A DNA stretch of 64,000 bases from Paenibacillus silvestris (GTDB taxonomy: Bacteria; Bacillota; Bacilli; Paenibacillales; NBRC-103111). This document shows, piece by piece, positions 43,803 through 52,317 of this stretch (positions within the stretch are counted from its first letter, which is position 1; every line of letters begins with the position of its first letter). Where the stretch lies: the NCBI RefSeq assembly GCF_009882985.1, contig NZ_WTUZ01000039.1:62001-126000 (forward strand). The letters are read 5' to 3'. The translations under genes were made by a program, and so were the position numbers. The notes beneath the pieces were generated by a model that did no database searches, was not told where the DNA came from, and was given only the letters and a program-made list of their open reading frames with translations.

Positions 43803-44276
43803 ATGACAACTCAACTCACGACAGCTCAAAAAATAATGAAAGGCTGGAACATGCATCACAACAGCCTGGTTCAACTGGTAGATCAACTTCCCGCATCGAG
43901 CGGCAATTGGCGTCCTTGGGATGGCGGCATGACCACGCTGGAGCTGGTACACCATCTCGCTTGGACACCAGAGTTCTTCTTTGCTCAGATCGAGCAGCGC
44001 GATATGAACATTCCACCCGTACCATCGACGATTGAAGAAGCGCGTGAGCTTGTGAAACATCTGACCGCGGTGACGGAGCAGAAGCTGAATGCTTACACGG
44101 ATTCAAAGCTTCAAGAAGTCGCCACTATCCATATTAACGGTGTTGCTATTACGGAGCCAATCGAGGAGATGTTCCATCGTCTGGTTGCCCATGAAGCGCA
44201 TCACAAAGGACAACTATTCGTTTATGCCCGTATGCTTGGCGTAACACCACCATTTTATGTAGATCTAAGTGTTTAA
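43803..44276 (+). CDS. DinB family protein, copy 1
   Basis: A 157-aa four-helix bundle protein of the DinB/YfiT superfamily. Metal-ligand histidines are visible in LELVHHLAWTPEFFF and VAHEAHHKGQLFVYAR. Members include thiol-dependent transferases (bacillithiol S-transferases) as well as proteins of unknown role. AGGAGG precedes ATG 43803. A near-identical paralog follows, showing a recent tandem duplication. Confidence 0.85.
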   Translation: MTTQLTTAQKIMKGWNMHHNSLVQLVDQLPASSGNWRPWDGGMTTLELVHHLAWTPEFFFAQIEQRDMNIPPVPSTIEEARELVKHLTAVTEQKLNAYTDSKLQEVATIHINGVAITEPIEEMFHRLVAHEAHHKGQLFVYARMLGVTPPFYVDLSV

Positions 44277-44432
44277 CACATGCATTCTCATAATAAATTT
44301 AACCATACAGGGCTAAACTAAAATGTCTTCTGACACTATTAGATTTACTATCAACCAGCGGAAGCAATGCTGGAGTAATGATAAGTATACGGATTTAGAT
44401 CTTTATTAATCAGAAATTTAGGAGGAATTTAA

Positions 44433-44906
44433 ATGCTAACTCAACTTACAACGGCTCAAAAAATCTTAAAAGGCTGGAAAATGCATCATAACAGTGCGGT
44501 TCAATTGGTAGATTCATTGCCCGAAACAAGTGGCAGCTGGAGTCCTTGGGACGGCGGTATGACAACGCTGGAGCTAGTGCACCATCTCGCCTGGACGCCC
44601 GAGTTCTTCTTTGCTCAGATCGAGAAGCGCGAGATGAATATTCCGCCCGTTCCTTCGACCATTGCCGAAGCGCGCGAGCTAGTGAAGCGTTTGACCACAG
44701 TGACAGAGCAGAAGCTGAATGAATACACCGATTCCAAGCTGCAGGATATTGCCACGATTAATATTAACGGTGTTGATCTTACAGAGCCAGTTGAGGAAAT
44801 GTTCTATCGTTTGATCGCCCATGAAGCCCATCACAAAGGCCAACTATTCGTGTATGCCCGTATACTTGGTGTGAAACCACCATTTTATGTAGATCTAAGT
44901 GTTTAA
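44433..44906 (+). CDS. DinB family protein, copy 2
   Basis: A 157-aa paralog of the preceding gene, colinear without gaps and identical at most positions. The same histidines are kept (LELVHHLAWTPEFFF, IAHEAHHKGQLFVYAR). The upstream 50 bp also match copy 1 (AAGTATAC, TAATCA, AATTTAGGAGGAATT), so each copy carries its own leader. A strong terminator follows. The specific reaction is unknown. Confidence 0.85.
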   Translation: MLTQLTTAQKILKGWKMHHNSAVQLVDSLPETSGSWSPWDGGMTTLELVHHLAWTPEFFFAQIEKREMNIPPVPSTIAEARELVKRLTTVTEQKLNEYTDSKLQDIATININGVDLTEPVEEMFYRLIAHEAHHKGQLFVYARILGVKPPFYVDLSV

Positions 44907-44917
44907 TTTGGAACATA

Positions 44918-44949
44918 TAAAAAAAGCTTGAGAAATCAAGCTTTTTTTT
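44918..44949 (+). terminator. Terminator after the DinB pair
   Basis: AAAAAGCTTG/CAAGCTTTTT stem with an AGAAAT loop and a run of eight T. Confidence 0.9.
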
Positions 44950-44975
44950 GTGTCCAAAAGTTCTGGTAAATGGTA

Positions 44976-45038
44976 TTGACGTTTCGTCTTTGCCTTGTCA
45001 TAATAATCTTAATTAAATAAGTGTGATCACATATCACA
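44976..45038 (+). promoter_or_regulatory. Promoter and operator of the GntR operon
   Basis: TTGACG (44976-44981), 17-nt spacer, CATAAT (44999-45004). About 18 nt downstream lies the palindrome TGTGAT-CACAT-ATCACA (45022-45038), between the predicted start site and the GntR gene. It is likely the autoregulatory site. Confidence 0.6.
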
Positions 45039-45056
45039 AATCACGGAGGTAAGAGA

Positions 45057-45707
45057 ATGAGTGACATAATAAAAGTGCCATCAGTGAATAACGAAGTGTA
45101 CGACCGATTAAAACAACGCATTACCCTTGGGGTAATCCCGCCTGGGAAGAAAATCTCGATCCGCACGATAGCGGAGTTGTTTGGCGTAAGCACAATGCCT
45201 GTGCGAGAAGCGCTGCGTATGCTGCAGGCGGAAGGTTTTATTACATTCGAAAGGCGCAGCGTGACCGTCAACGAACTGTCGGTGGAGGAAGTGAAGCAAA
45301 TGTTTACCATTCGCAAGCACCTCGAAATGCTCGCCGCGGAGTGGTCCCTCGAACAGGTAACTAATCATGATTTGGGGGTTTTGGAAGACATCTTGGAATC
45401 GATGGCTAACCCAAACATGGACGTGACGGAATGGCGGAAGTTGAATAAGCTCTTTCACTTACGATTTTATGAATGTTCCAAGTCCTCGCATGTGCTCGAT
45501 CTGATCAAGAATGTTTGGGATAAGGTGGAGCCATACATGACGATTTATTCGTCGTCTGTTGACGATTTTCAAGAAGCGCATATTCAGCACCGCGAGATTT
45601 TGGATTTGATTCAGCAGCGTAACCTCCCCCAGCTTCTTGAGAAGATTTCCGACCACCTGATTTATACTTGCGATGTGGTTCTGAAAGCTTTATCCAATAA
45701 AAAGTAA
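45057..45707 (+). CDS. GntR family regulator (FadR subfamily)
   Basis: A 216-aa repressor-type protein. The N-terminal winged helix (about 8-72) has YDRLKQRITLGVIPPGKKIS and ELFGVSTMPVREALRMLQAEGFI. The C-terminal all-helical FCD domain (about 80-210) shows the His and Asp positions that bind metal and ligand (LNKLFHLRFYE and HIQHREILD). It heads the permease-amidase-PxpA cluster and probably senses its substrate. ATG 45057 follows CGGAGG. Confidence 0.88.
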   Translation: MSDIIKVPSVNNEVYDRLKQRITLGVIPPGKKISIRTIAELFGVSTMPVREALRMLQAEGFITFERRSVTVNELSVEEVKQMFTIRKHLEMLAAEWSLEQVTNHDLGVLEDILESMANPNMDVTEWRKLNKLFHLRFYECSKSSHVLDLIKNVWDKVEPYMTIYSSSVDDFQEAHIQHREILDLIQQRNLPQLLEKISDHLIYTCDVVLKALSNKK

Positions 45708-45715
45708 ATTGATTA

Positions 45716-45738
45716 AGGAGGTGAATGCTATGGCATGA
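45716..45738 (+). other. Two-codon ORF with a perfect ribosome binding site
   Basis: AGGAGGTGA (45716-45724) is an almost complete anti-Shine-Dalgarno match. Eight nt after AGGAGG comes ATG-GCA-TGA (45730-45738). A second ATG at 45725 opens a 6-codon frame. No longer gene uses this site; the permease starts at 45803 with its own site. It may be a regulatory minimal ORF or the remains of a lost gene. Confidence 0.4.
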
Positions 45739-45802
45739 GGTGTAGGGCGATTAAGACTCGGAGAAAAGATTTGCAGTTGAAAATTAGCGGAGGTGTATTC
45801 AA

Positions 45803-47083
45803 ATGAGTCATGCATCAGAGGATAGTGAGCTTTTTGAGAGCGAGTACGAACATACACCTGTTCCAGCGGATAAACGAAAGTCTTTGTTATCTGTTATGTC
45901 CGTATGGGTTGGATTTCCAATGATTATTACCGGTGCTGTCACCGGCGCCACGCTCGTGCATGGGTTGGGTTTCATGCGGGGCATCCTTGCGATGGTTCTT
46001 GGTAATGGATTGCTATTTGCGTATGTTGGGCTTCTTAGCATGCTTGGGGCGAAGGACGGGTATAATTTCTCCCTCCAAGCTTCAAAGACATTTGGGCGGA
46101 AAGGGTACATGGTTTCTTCCGCGCTCTTGTCTACGCTCGTCATAGGGTGGTTTGCTGTGCAGACGGGATTAACCGGCGTTAGTATGGGGAGTGCTTTTGG
46201 CGTGAATCAAGTGCTCATCGTAGTCATTGCGGGTGTACTGTACTTGTTGTTGACTTTGTTAGGTATTAAGGCATTGTCTATTATAGGAATTATATCAGTA
46301 CCCTTGTTTCTCGTATTAGGAGTGTACTCTGCAGTGGAGGCTGTCGGGAATGGGCAAACCGTTATGAGCTATGCAGGTAATCCAGATTCCCCGTTGGCCT
46401 TCTGGGTCGGTGTCACACTTGTATTTGCCTTGTTCGCGGACTCGGGAACGATGACGTCAGATTTCACCCGCTGGGCAAAAAATCGCAATCACGCTTTAAT
46501 CGCGACATTTGCTGCATTCCCCATATCAAATTTGATTGCAATGATTGTGGGAGGTGTTATTGCTGCAGCAACACTAAGCGGGTCAGGTGACGTATTCGGA
46601 GTCATCGTTGCGAAAGGCGGCTTTTTAACTTGGATTGCAGTGCTGTTTCTCTTTGTTAATCTAGGTACGGTCTGCTCGCACTGCTTGTACAATGGAGCCG
46701 TCGGATGGTCGCACATTACGGGGACCAAGATGCGTACAATGACAATCGTACTCGGCCTTATCGGAATTCTCGTTGCGGCGCTTGGTATTTGGGGCTACTT
46801 CATTAACTGGCTGAATCTCCTAGGTGTGATCGTGCCGCCGATCGGTACGATTATCATTATGGATCAGCTGGTAACGCGCAAAGCGTCGACTGCCATCGAC
46901 GGCAATATTCGGTACCAGCCTTTCGTTGCTTGGGGAATCGGCTCAGCTGCCGCTCTTTTCGCCAATTATCAGTTTCCTAGTGTATCCACTGCGATTTGTG
47001 GAATTATCATATCCGCTATAGCTTATTGGATGATTTCTAAGAAGTCATCCGTCGTTGCTCCCAAAACGGCAGCAGCAAAATAG
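45803..47083 (+). CDS. NCS1-type cytosine/purine/allantoin permease (CodB-like)
   Basis: A 426-aa membrane protein with about twelve segments. The N-terminal part has WVGFPMIITGAVTGATLVHG and the middle has FADSGTMTSDFTRWAKN, a hallmark of CodB-like permeases. These import nucleobases, hydantoins or allantoin with protons or sodium. Given the downstream amidase and PxpA, a cyclic amide is a plausible substrate, but this is inference. GGAGGTG precedes ATG 45803. Confidence 0.87.
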   Translation: MSHASEDSELFESEYEHTPVPADKRKSLLSVMSVWVGFPMIITGAVTGATLVHGLGFMRGILAMVLGNGLLFAYVGLLSMLGAKDGYNFSLQASKTFGRKGYMVSSALLSTLVIGWFAVQTGLTGVSMGSAFGVNQVLIVVIAGVLYLLLTLLGIKALSIIGIISVPLFLVLGVYSAVEAVGNGQTVMSYAGNPDSPLAFWVGVTLVFALFADSGTMTSDFTRWAKNRNHALIATFAAFPISNLIAMIVGGVIAAATLSGSGDVFGVIVAKGGFLTWIAVLFLFVNLGTVCSHCLYNGAVGWSHITGTKMRTMTIVLGLIGILVAALGIWGYFINWLNLLGVIVPPIGTIIIMDQLVTRKASTAIDGNIRYQPFVAWGIGSAAALFANYQFPSVSTAICGIIISAIAYWMISKKSSVVAPKTAAAK

Positions 47084-47099
47084 TAACGGAATCAGCAGC

Positions 47100-47127
47100 G
47101 AGAGAAGCGTCTGCCAACGCGTCTCTC
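47100..47127 (+). promoter_or_regulatory. Intercistronic hairpin between permease and amidase
   Basis: 10-bp stem with one mismatch (GAGAGAAGCG with CGCGTCTCTC), no T-tail. It is probably a processing or stability element. Confidence 0.35.
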
Positions 47128-47197
47128 CGACCAAGCCAGGGAGATTCATTGCTGACATTGTAGCATATTTGCTTAGACAGAAAAAGGAGTTGATCAT

Positions 47198-48679
47198 ATG
47201 CGTACTTTTACATATATGGAAGCTACCGTGGAGTCGTTCCACGAAGCTTTGAAGGCAAAGATCGTTACTGGAGCAGATTTGATACGATGGTATCTAGATA
47301 GAATTGACACTTATAATAATCAGGGCCCTAGTATACAAGCGATTGTAACTGTCAATCCCTCCGCGATGGAGGAAGCGAAGGCGCTGGATACTTTTTTCGC
47401 CGAAACAGGCGAGTTCAAAGGCCCGCTGCACGGGGTGCCCGTGCTTGTGAAAGACCAGGCCGAGACGGCTGGCATCCGTACAACATTCGGTTCCATCGCA
47501 TTCGCGGATTACGTACCGGAGCAAGATGCTTCGCTTATCAAGCGGCTTCGCCAAGCAGGGGCGATCATTCTTGCGAAGACGAGTATGTGTGATTTCGCAG
47601 CAGGGTGGTTCTCCTTTTCGTCGATGACGGATCACACCAAAAATCCGTACGATTTGGACTGTGAATCCGGCGGTTCAAGCGCTGGTACGAGCGCCGGTAT
47701 TGCTTCGAATTTTGGCCTAATTGGTGTCGGTGAAGATACAGGTGGTTCCATTCGATTACCATCTTCTTTCAATAATCTATTCGGCCTTCGCATCACGACC
47801 GGTCTGATCAGCCGTAACGGTTTTTCTCCGCTCGTGCATTTTCAAGACACTGCCGGCCCGATTACACGTACAGTTAAAGACGCTGCAAAGCTAATGGATG
47901 TCCTCGTCGGCTTCGATCGGAACGATGTGTTTACAGCCGCTGCCGCTCAAACCGCGCATGCAGGGCAGTACGAGGCTATGCTCGAAGGCGCCAGCATGAA
48001 GAAGTACCGAATAGGCGTACTCTCTAGTGCATTTGGTCCAGACAGTGATGCGGACTGTGCTCCCGTGAATGACCGGATTCGCTCGACGGTTAGCTGGTTG
48101 AAGGAACAAGGCGTCGAGGTCGTGGAAGAGCTCGAACTCCTTGATATGGACCAATGGATTACCGAGACATCGCTATACACCTTGCAGTCGAAGAAAGACA
48201 TCAACAACTTCTTGCAGAAGCGTCCAAGCGCTCCACTCAAGAGCTTCAAGGAAATATACGATGCTAATGCGTTTCACCCAATGAACGACTTGTTCCACGA
48301 CATTAACGCTGGACCCGATGAGCCTGAGAGTGACGAGAACTATTACCGCTCGCGTGTACGCCAAGAGGAATTCCGACGCGCCATCGTTCACCTGATGCTG
48401 GACAAGGAAGTGGACTTCCTGCTCTATCCGACCGTTCAAGTACTGCCGCCGAAGCGCGAGGAATTGTATGCTCAGAAGTGGAGTTGTCTAACGTTCCCGA
48501 CGAATACGGTTATCGCTTCACAATCTGGCCTTCCGGCTATGTCAGTTCCCTCCGGATTCGCCGGTCATCTCCCCGTAGGCTTTGAATTAGTCGGTAAGCC
48601 GTTCGCAGAAGCGGATCTACTGCGGTTCGCTTACGATTACGAACAGCATGCTTCCCCAAGGAGAGAACCAGGGCTGTGA
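47198..48679 (+). CDS. Amidase signature family hydrolase
   Basis: A 493-aa enzyme. The Ser-Ser-Lys catalytic triad is visible: Lys in VPVLVKDQ, the cis-Ser in CESGGSSAGTSAG, and the nucleophile in GEDTGGSIRLPS. It hydrolyses a linear amide or opens a derivative of the imported compound. The exact substrate is unknown; allophanate, formyl-amino acid and aryl amide hydrolases share the fold. The stop overlaps the PxpA start by 4 nt. AAAGGAG precedes ATG 47198. Confidence 0.87.
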   Translation: MRTFTYMEATVESFHEALKAKIVTGADLIRWYLDRIDTYNNQGPSIQAIVTVNPSAMEEAKALDTFFAETGEFKGPLHGVPVLVKDQAETAGIRTTFGSIAFADYVPEQDASLIKRLRQAGAIILAKTSMCDFAAGWFSFSSMTDHTKNPYDLDCESGGSSAGTSAGIASNFGLIGVGEDTGGSIRLPSSFNNLFGLRITTGLISRNGFSPLVHFQDTAGPITRTVKDAAKLMDVLVGFDRNDVFTAAAAQTAHAGQYEAMLEGASMKKYRIGVLSSAFGPDSDADCAPVNDRIRSTVSWLKEQGVEVVEELELLDMDQWITETSLYTLQSKKDINNFLQKRPSAPLKSFKEIYDANAFHPMNDLFHDINAGPDEPESDENYYRSRVRQEEFRRAIVHLMLDKEVDFLLYPTVQVLPPKREELYAQKWSCLTFPTNTVIASQSGLPAMSVPSGFAGHLPVGFELVGKPFAEADLLRFAYDYEQHASPRREPGL

Positions 48680-49404
48680 GAACTGCAATAGATCTAAATT
48701 GCGATATGGGGGAAAGCTTTGGCGTCTATCGGTATGGGGCCGACGAAGAGATGATGCCGCTCATCACTTCTGCCAACATTGCCTGCGGCTTTCATGGCGG
48801 AGACCCTCGCATCATGCGGGAGACGGTAGCCCTTGCCAAAAAGTACGGTGTGCGAGTAGGCGCCCACATCGGACTGCCAGATCGTGGAGGCTTTGGCCGC
48901 AGGTATATGCAAATGTCGCCGAGTGAAGTGTATGATCTCTCGTTGTATCAACTTGGGGCGCTCGACGCATTCCTTCGGGCGGAAAAAATGACGATGGCAC
49001 ATGTGAAGCTTCACGGAGCTCTTTATATGATGGCATCGGACGATCCGGCGCTTTCCGACGCATTCATTGAAGCGGTTCATGCTTTTGACCCTTCACTCAG
49101 TGTATTTACCCTGCCTGACAGCAATACTTCGAGGAGTGCGGCGCGCCTCGGCATTCGGGTCATTCATGAATACTTCGCCGATCGACCGTACTCGGATGGC
49201 AAGGTGAAGATGTTCGGATGGACGCCGGGTGAGATTGGCTCTCCTATGGACATCTCCTCGCGAGTGGCTCAGTTGTTAGAGAATCCGGACTATGCAGACA
49301 TCGGGACGGTCTGCGTGCACAGTGACACCGTTGGCGCGCCAGCTATCATGAAAGCGATCCGCGACCGGTTGTTCCCAGAGTTGAATCCTGAAGAATTACT
49401 TTAA
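48676..49404 (+). CDS. pxpA: 5-oxoprolinase subunit A-like protein (LamB/YcsF family)
   Basis: A 242-aa LamB/YcsF family protein. Typical strings are IDLNCDMGESFG, ITSANIACGFHGGDP, GAHIGLPDRGGFGRR and VKLHGALY. PxpA works with PxpB and PxpC to hydrolyse 5-oxoproline with ATP. Neither partner is encoded nearby; an amidase and an NCS1 permease are there instead. It may therefore act on another cyclic amide or use partners elsewhere. GTG 48676 overlaps the amidase stop and follows AAGGAGAG. Confidence 0.85.
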   Translation: MRTAIDLNCDMGESFGVYRYGADEEMMPLITSANIACGFHGGDPRIMRETVALAKKYGVRVGAHIGLPDRGGFGRRYMQMSPSEVYDLSLYQLGALDAFLRAEKMTMAHVKLHGALYMMASDDPALSDAFIEAVHAFDPSLSVFTLPDSNTSRSAARLGIRVIHEYFADRPYSDGKVKMFGWTPGEIGSPMDISSRVAQLLENPDYADIGTVCVHSDTVGAPAIMKAIRDRLFPELNPEELL

Positions 49405-49432
49405 TATAGTGTGTTTCGTTATTATCGAAGAG

Positions 49433-49465
49433 AAGGCAGCCGATCTAATAATCGGTTGCCTTTTC
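49433..49465 (+). terminator. Terminator after pxpA
   Basis: AAGGCAGCCGAT/ATCGGTTGCCTT stem, CTAATA loop, followed by TTCTCC. Confidence 0.85.
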
Positions 49466-49602
49466 TCCGTTAATGGGGGTTTATGAGGGTAATTTTCAGA
49501 GTTTAAGAAAAATTTTATTTTTATCCCCCTTTTTTCTTAATTAGTTTTCCTTATCCTAAGTGCATGGAAGGTTAGGAGGAACTAAGGACGGGGGTGGGAA
49601 GA

Positions 49603-50298
49603 ATGAAGTCGATCACAATTCTGATAGCTGATGATGAGACCGAGATTGCGGATCTGATTGAGTTGCATTTGGAAAAAGAGGGCTATCGCTGCTTGAAAGT
49701 ATCTGATGGTCAGCAAGCTGTTTCTGCTGTTCTGTCGCATTCTATTGATTTGGCGATTTTAGATATTATGATGCCTGAGCTGGATGGTTATGAAGTTACT
49801 AGGCTTATTCGAGAACAACATCACTTGCCAATCATTTTCTTAAGCGCCAAAGCGACCGACCTCGATAAAATTACCGGACTCATCAGAGGAGCAGATGATT
49901 ATGTGACCAAACCGTTCAACCCCATGGAATTGGTTGCTCGTGTTAATGCGCAGTTAAGGCGTTCCAAGCTGTTTCATCAATCAACGCAACCAGACAGAGT
50001 TATGGTAGAGGCAGGCGGACTGGTCATTTATCCCCAAGAACGCACGGTAATCCTTTACGACAAGCTTATTGAGTTAACGCCAAAAGAATTCGAGATTTTA
50101 CATCTGTTAGTCAGTTATCCCAAGAAAATCTATAGTGCAGAAAACATCTTTCAACAGGTGTGGGGTGATACCTACTACGAAGGCAGCAATACGGTTATGG
50201 TACATATTCGATCCTTGCGGAAGAAGCTTGGCGAAGATCTGCATAGGAACAAACTCATAAAAACAGTTTGGGGCGTGGGGTATACTTTTAATGGCTAA
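49603..50298 (+). CDS. OmpR-family response regulator (VanR-like)
   Basis: A 231-aa regulator. The receiver has IADDE, phosphoacceptor in LAILDIMMPELDG, FLSAK and the conserved Lys in DYVTKPFNPMELVARV. The winged helix (about 130-228) has LTPKEFEILHLLVSYP and NTVMVHIRSLRKKLGED. ATG 49603 follows GGGGGTGG; a GTG at 49594 overlaps that site. It overlaps the kinase by 8 nt. No vancomycin-resistance gene is near, so VanR describes similarity only. The likely target is the transporter operon that follows. Confidence 0.87.
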   Translation: MKSITILIADDETEIADLIELHLEKEGYRCLKVSDGQQAVSAVLSHSIDLAILDIMMPELDGYEVTRLIREQHHLPIIFLSAKATDLDKITGLIRGADDYVTKPFNPMELVARVNAQLRRSKLFHQSTQPDRVMVEAGGLVIYPQERTVILYDKLIELTPKEFEILHLLVSYPKKIYSAENIFQQVWGDTYYEGSNTVMVHIRSLRKKLGEDLHRNKLIKTVWGVGYTFNG

Positions 50299-51400
50299 AA
50301 TGTTCCAAAGCTTTCGCTTTAAAATGATCCAACTTTTTGGCTTGAGTATGCTAGTTTCCGCCACTATGACTTATTTACTCTATAAAGCTCTGCAGATTTA
50401 TTATTATACGACCAAGTTCGAAAATCCGTTGACGGCTATTCGTTATTTCATAAGAGATATTGGGGATATCAACTTCTTTTTGCTTATTTTCATCCCTCTT
50501 TCGTATTTGTTTTTCTTCCTGTTCACCAAACGTTATGCAGCCTATTTCAATGAAATATCCAGTGGAATTAATCAGCTGGCGAATGGCAACTTCAACAGTC
50601 GGATAGATATTCCATCCAAAGATGAGTTTGGGGATATTGCAAGGGATATTAATCTGGCGAGTGAGAAATTGCAGCAAGCTTTGGAGAGAGGAGACTTTGC
50701 AGAAACCAGCAAAGAACAATTAGTCTTGAATCTGGCTCATGACTTGCGTACGCCGCTGACTTCCGTATTAGGTTATTTGGATTTCATTCTGCAAGACGAT
50801 CAACTGGCGGCAGAGCGAATCAAACACTATACGAGCATCGCGTTTACGAAGGCTCAACGTTTAGAAAAGCTTATTGACGAACTATTTGAAATCACTCGAA
50901 TGAACTACGGGAAGCTTACGATTGACAAAAAAACAATCGATCTAAGCGAGCTTCTCATTCAATTAAACGAGGAATTGTACCCTGCCTTTGAAAAAAACAG
51001 CCTAACAACCCGTTTGAATGTGGCGCCTCATTTGACGGTTTGGGGTGACGGAGAGCTATTGGCACGCGTATTTGAAAATCTGTTGACGAATGCCATTCGC
51101 TATGGAAATGATGGCCAATTTATAGATATTAACTGCCATATGGACGTAGAAAATGTTGTGATTCAAGTCATTAATTACGGAGATTGCATTCCTCCGGAAG
51201 AGCTGCCATACGTCTTTGATATGTTTTTTACAGGCGATCGAGCGCGTACGCCTCAAGAGGGAAGCTCTGGCCTTGGCTTATCGATTGCGAAGAATATTGT
51301 CACGCAGCATCAAGGTACAATTTCGGCTCAAAGCAATTTAATTTGCACGCTTTTCGAAGTCCATTTGCCGCAAAATGTAGTATCCGCAGGTCTGGAGTAA
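50291..51400 (+). CDS. Membrane sensor histidine kinase (VanS-like)
   Basis: A 369-aa kinase with two membrane segments (about 10-32 and 55-78) and only a short extracellular loop, HAMP (about 80-130), H-box LNLAHDLRTPLTSVLGYLDF, N-box LARVFENLLTNAIRYG and G-box SSGLGLSIAKN. The short loop suggests sensing in the membrane or through a partner protein. It is coupled to the preceding regulator and lies 22 nt from a sugar-type ABC permease gene. Confidence 0.87.
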   Translation: MAKMFQSFRFKMIQLFGLSMLVSATMTYLLYKALQIYYYTTKFENPLTAIRYFIRDIGDINFFLLIFIPLSYLFFFLFTKRYAAYFNEISSGINQLANGNFNSRIDIPSKDEFGDIARDINLASEKLQQALERGDFAETSKEQLVLNLAHDLRTPLTSVLGYLDFILQDDQLAAERIKHYTSIAFTKAQRLEKLIDELFEITRMNYGKLTIDKKTIDLSELLIQLNEELYPAFEKNSLTTRLNVAPHLTVWGDGELLARVFENLLTNAIRYGNDGQFIDINCHMDVENVVIQVINYGDCIPPEELPYVFDMFFTGDRARTPQEGSSGLGLSIAKNIVTQHQGTISAQSNLICTLFEVHLPQNVVSAGLE

Positions 51401-51421
51401 TCATGGGAGGAGGCTGCGAGG

Positions 51422-52303
51422 ATGCAAGGGGATGTATTAAAAAAATGGATCCGAAAGGATGGTTCAACGGCTTTACTCTTTCTCATGCCGAGTGTTTTCG
51501 GATTTGCGTTATTTTATATAATCCCGTTCGCCATGGGAGTGTTCGATTCGTTTACGAGCGGCACCGCAGACAAGCATTTTGTGGGTTTAACTAATTACCG
51601 TGAGCTGCTGGCTAGTCAATCCTTCCGTAAGGCCGCGTCCAATACGTTTTATTTTAGTGCGATCAGCGTTCCGCTTATCCTTGTGCTGTCGCTTGGGTTG
51701 GCGATGCTTCTAAGTAAGAATATCTATCTGCGCCAATGGCTGCGAACGGCCTATGTGCTGCCACTCGTTGTTCCTGTTGCTTCCATTATTCTGATCTGGC
51801 AGATGATGTTCGATTGGAACGGCTCGCTGAACGCCTGGCTGAGCGGCTTCGGGATTGAGCGTATAGATTGGATGAAGACGGGTGCAGCCCGCAATGTCAT
51901 CATTGTCGTTTATTTATGGAAGAACATCGGTTATAACGTGATCTTATTTCTCGCGGGACTACAGCAAATCCCAAAGGATTATTACGAAACCGCCAATATG
52001 GAAGGCGCAGGGCGCTTAAGGCAGTTTGGCAGCATTACAATGGTGTATTTAACAACGACAATAATCTTTGTAGTTATTATGTCGATTATTAATTCGTTTA
52101 AAGTATTCCGGGAAACGTATTTGATTGCAGGTGATTATCCGCATGACAGTATATACATGATGCAGCACTATATGAATAACATGTTCACGACGTTGAATAT
52201 TCAGAAGCTGACTGCGGCGGCGACAATGATGGCTGGCTGCATTATTCTGATCGTCATTGGATTGCTTGCGCTTGAACGCCGCTATCGGCAGTTCATGGAA
52301 TAG
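51422..52303 (+). CDS. Carbohydrate ABC permease, UgpA/MalF type
   Basis: A 293-aa permease with six membrane segments. The EAA motif is degenerate: YETANMEGAGRLRQFGSITM at about 180-200. The N-terminal LLFLMPSVFGFALFYIIPF is typical of the CUT1 family. It pairs with the next gene. AGGAGG precedes ATG 51422. No ATPase gene is in the cluster, so a shared MsmX-type ATPase is expected. Confidence 0.87.
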   Translation: MQGDVLKKWIRKDGSTALLFLMPSVFGFALFYIIPFAMGVFDSFTSGTADKHFVGLTNYRELLASQSFRKAASNTFYFSAISVPLILVLSLGLAMLLSKNIYLRQWLRTAYVLPLVVPVASIILIWQMMFDWNGSLNAWLSGFGIERIDWMKTGAARNVIIVVYLWKNIGYNVILFLAGLQQIPKDYYETANMEGAGRLRQFGSITMVYLTTTIIFVVIMSIINSFKVFRETYLIAGDYPHDSIYMMQHYMNNMFTTLNIQKLTAAATMMAGCIILIVIGLLALERRYRQFME

Positions 52304-52317
52304 GAGGAGAGCAGGTT

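Noticed and set aside
43578..44060. 160-codon minus-strand frame over the first DinB gene
   Set aside because: No start signal and no family resemblance. The + strand gene is duplicated with conserved protein sequence.
45108..45458. Open frame antisense to the GntR gene
   Set aside because: His- and Phe-rich translation typical of a shadow frame; the + strand gene is clear.
49603..51400. VanRS vancomycin-resistance sensor
   Set aside because: Similarity is to the general VanR/VanS-like group only. No vanHAX-type genes are nearby and a transporter operon follows.
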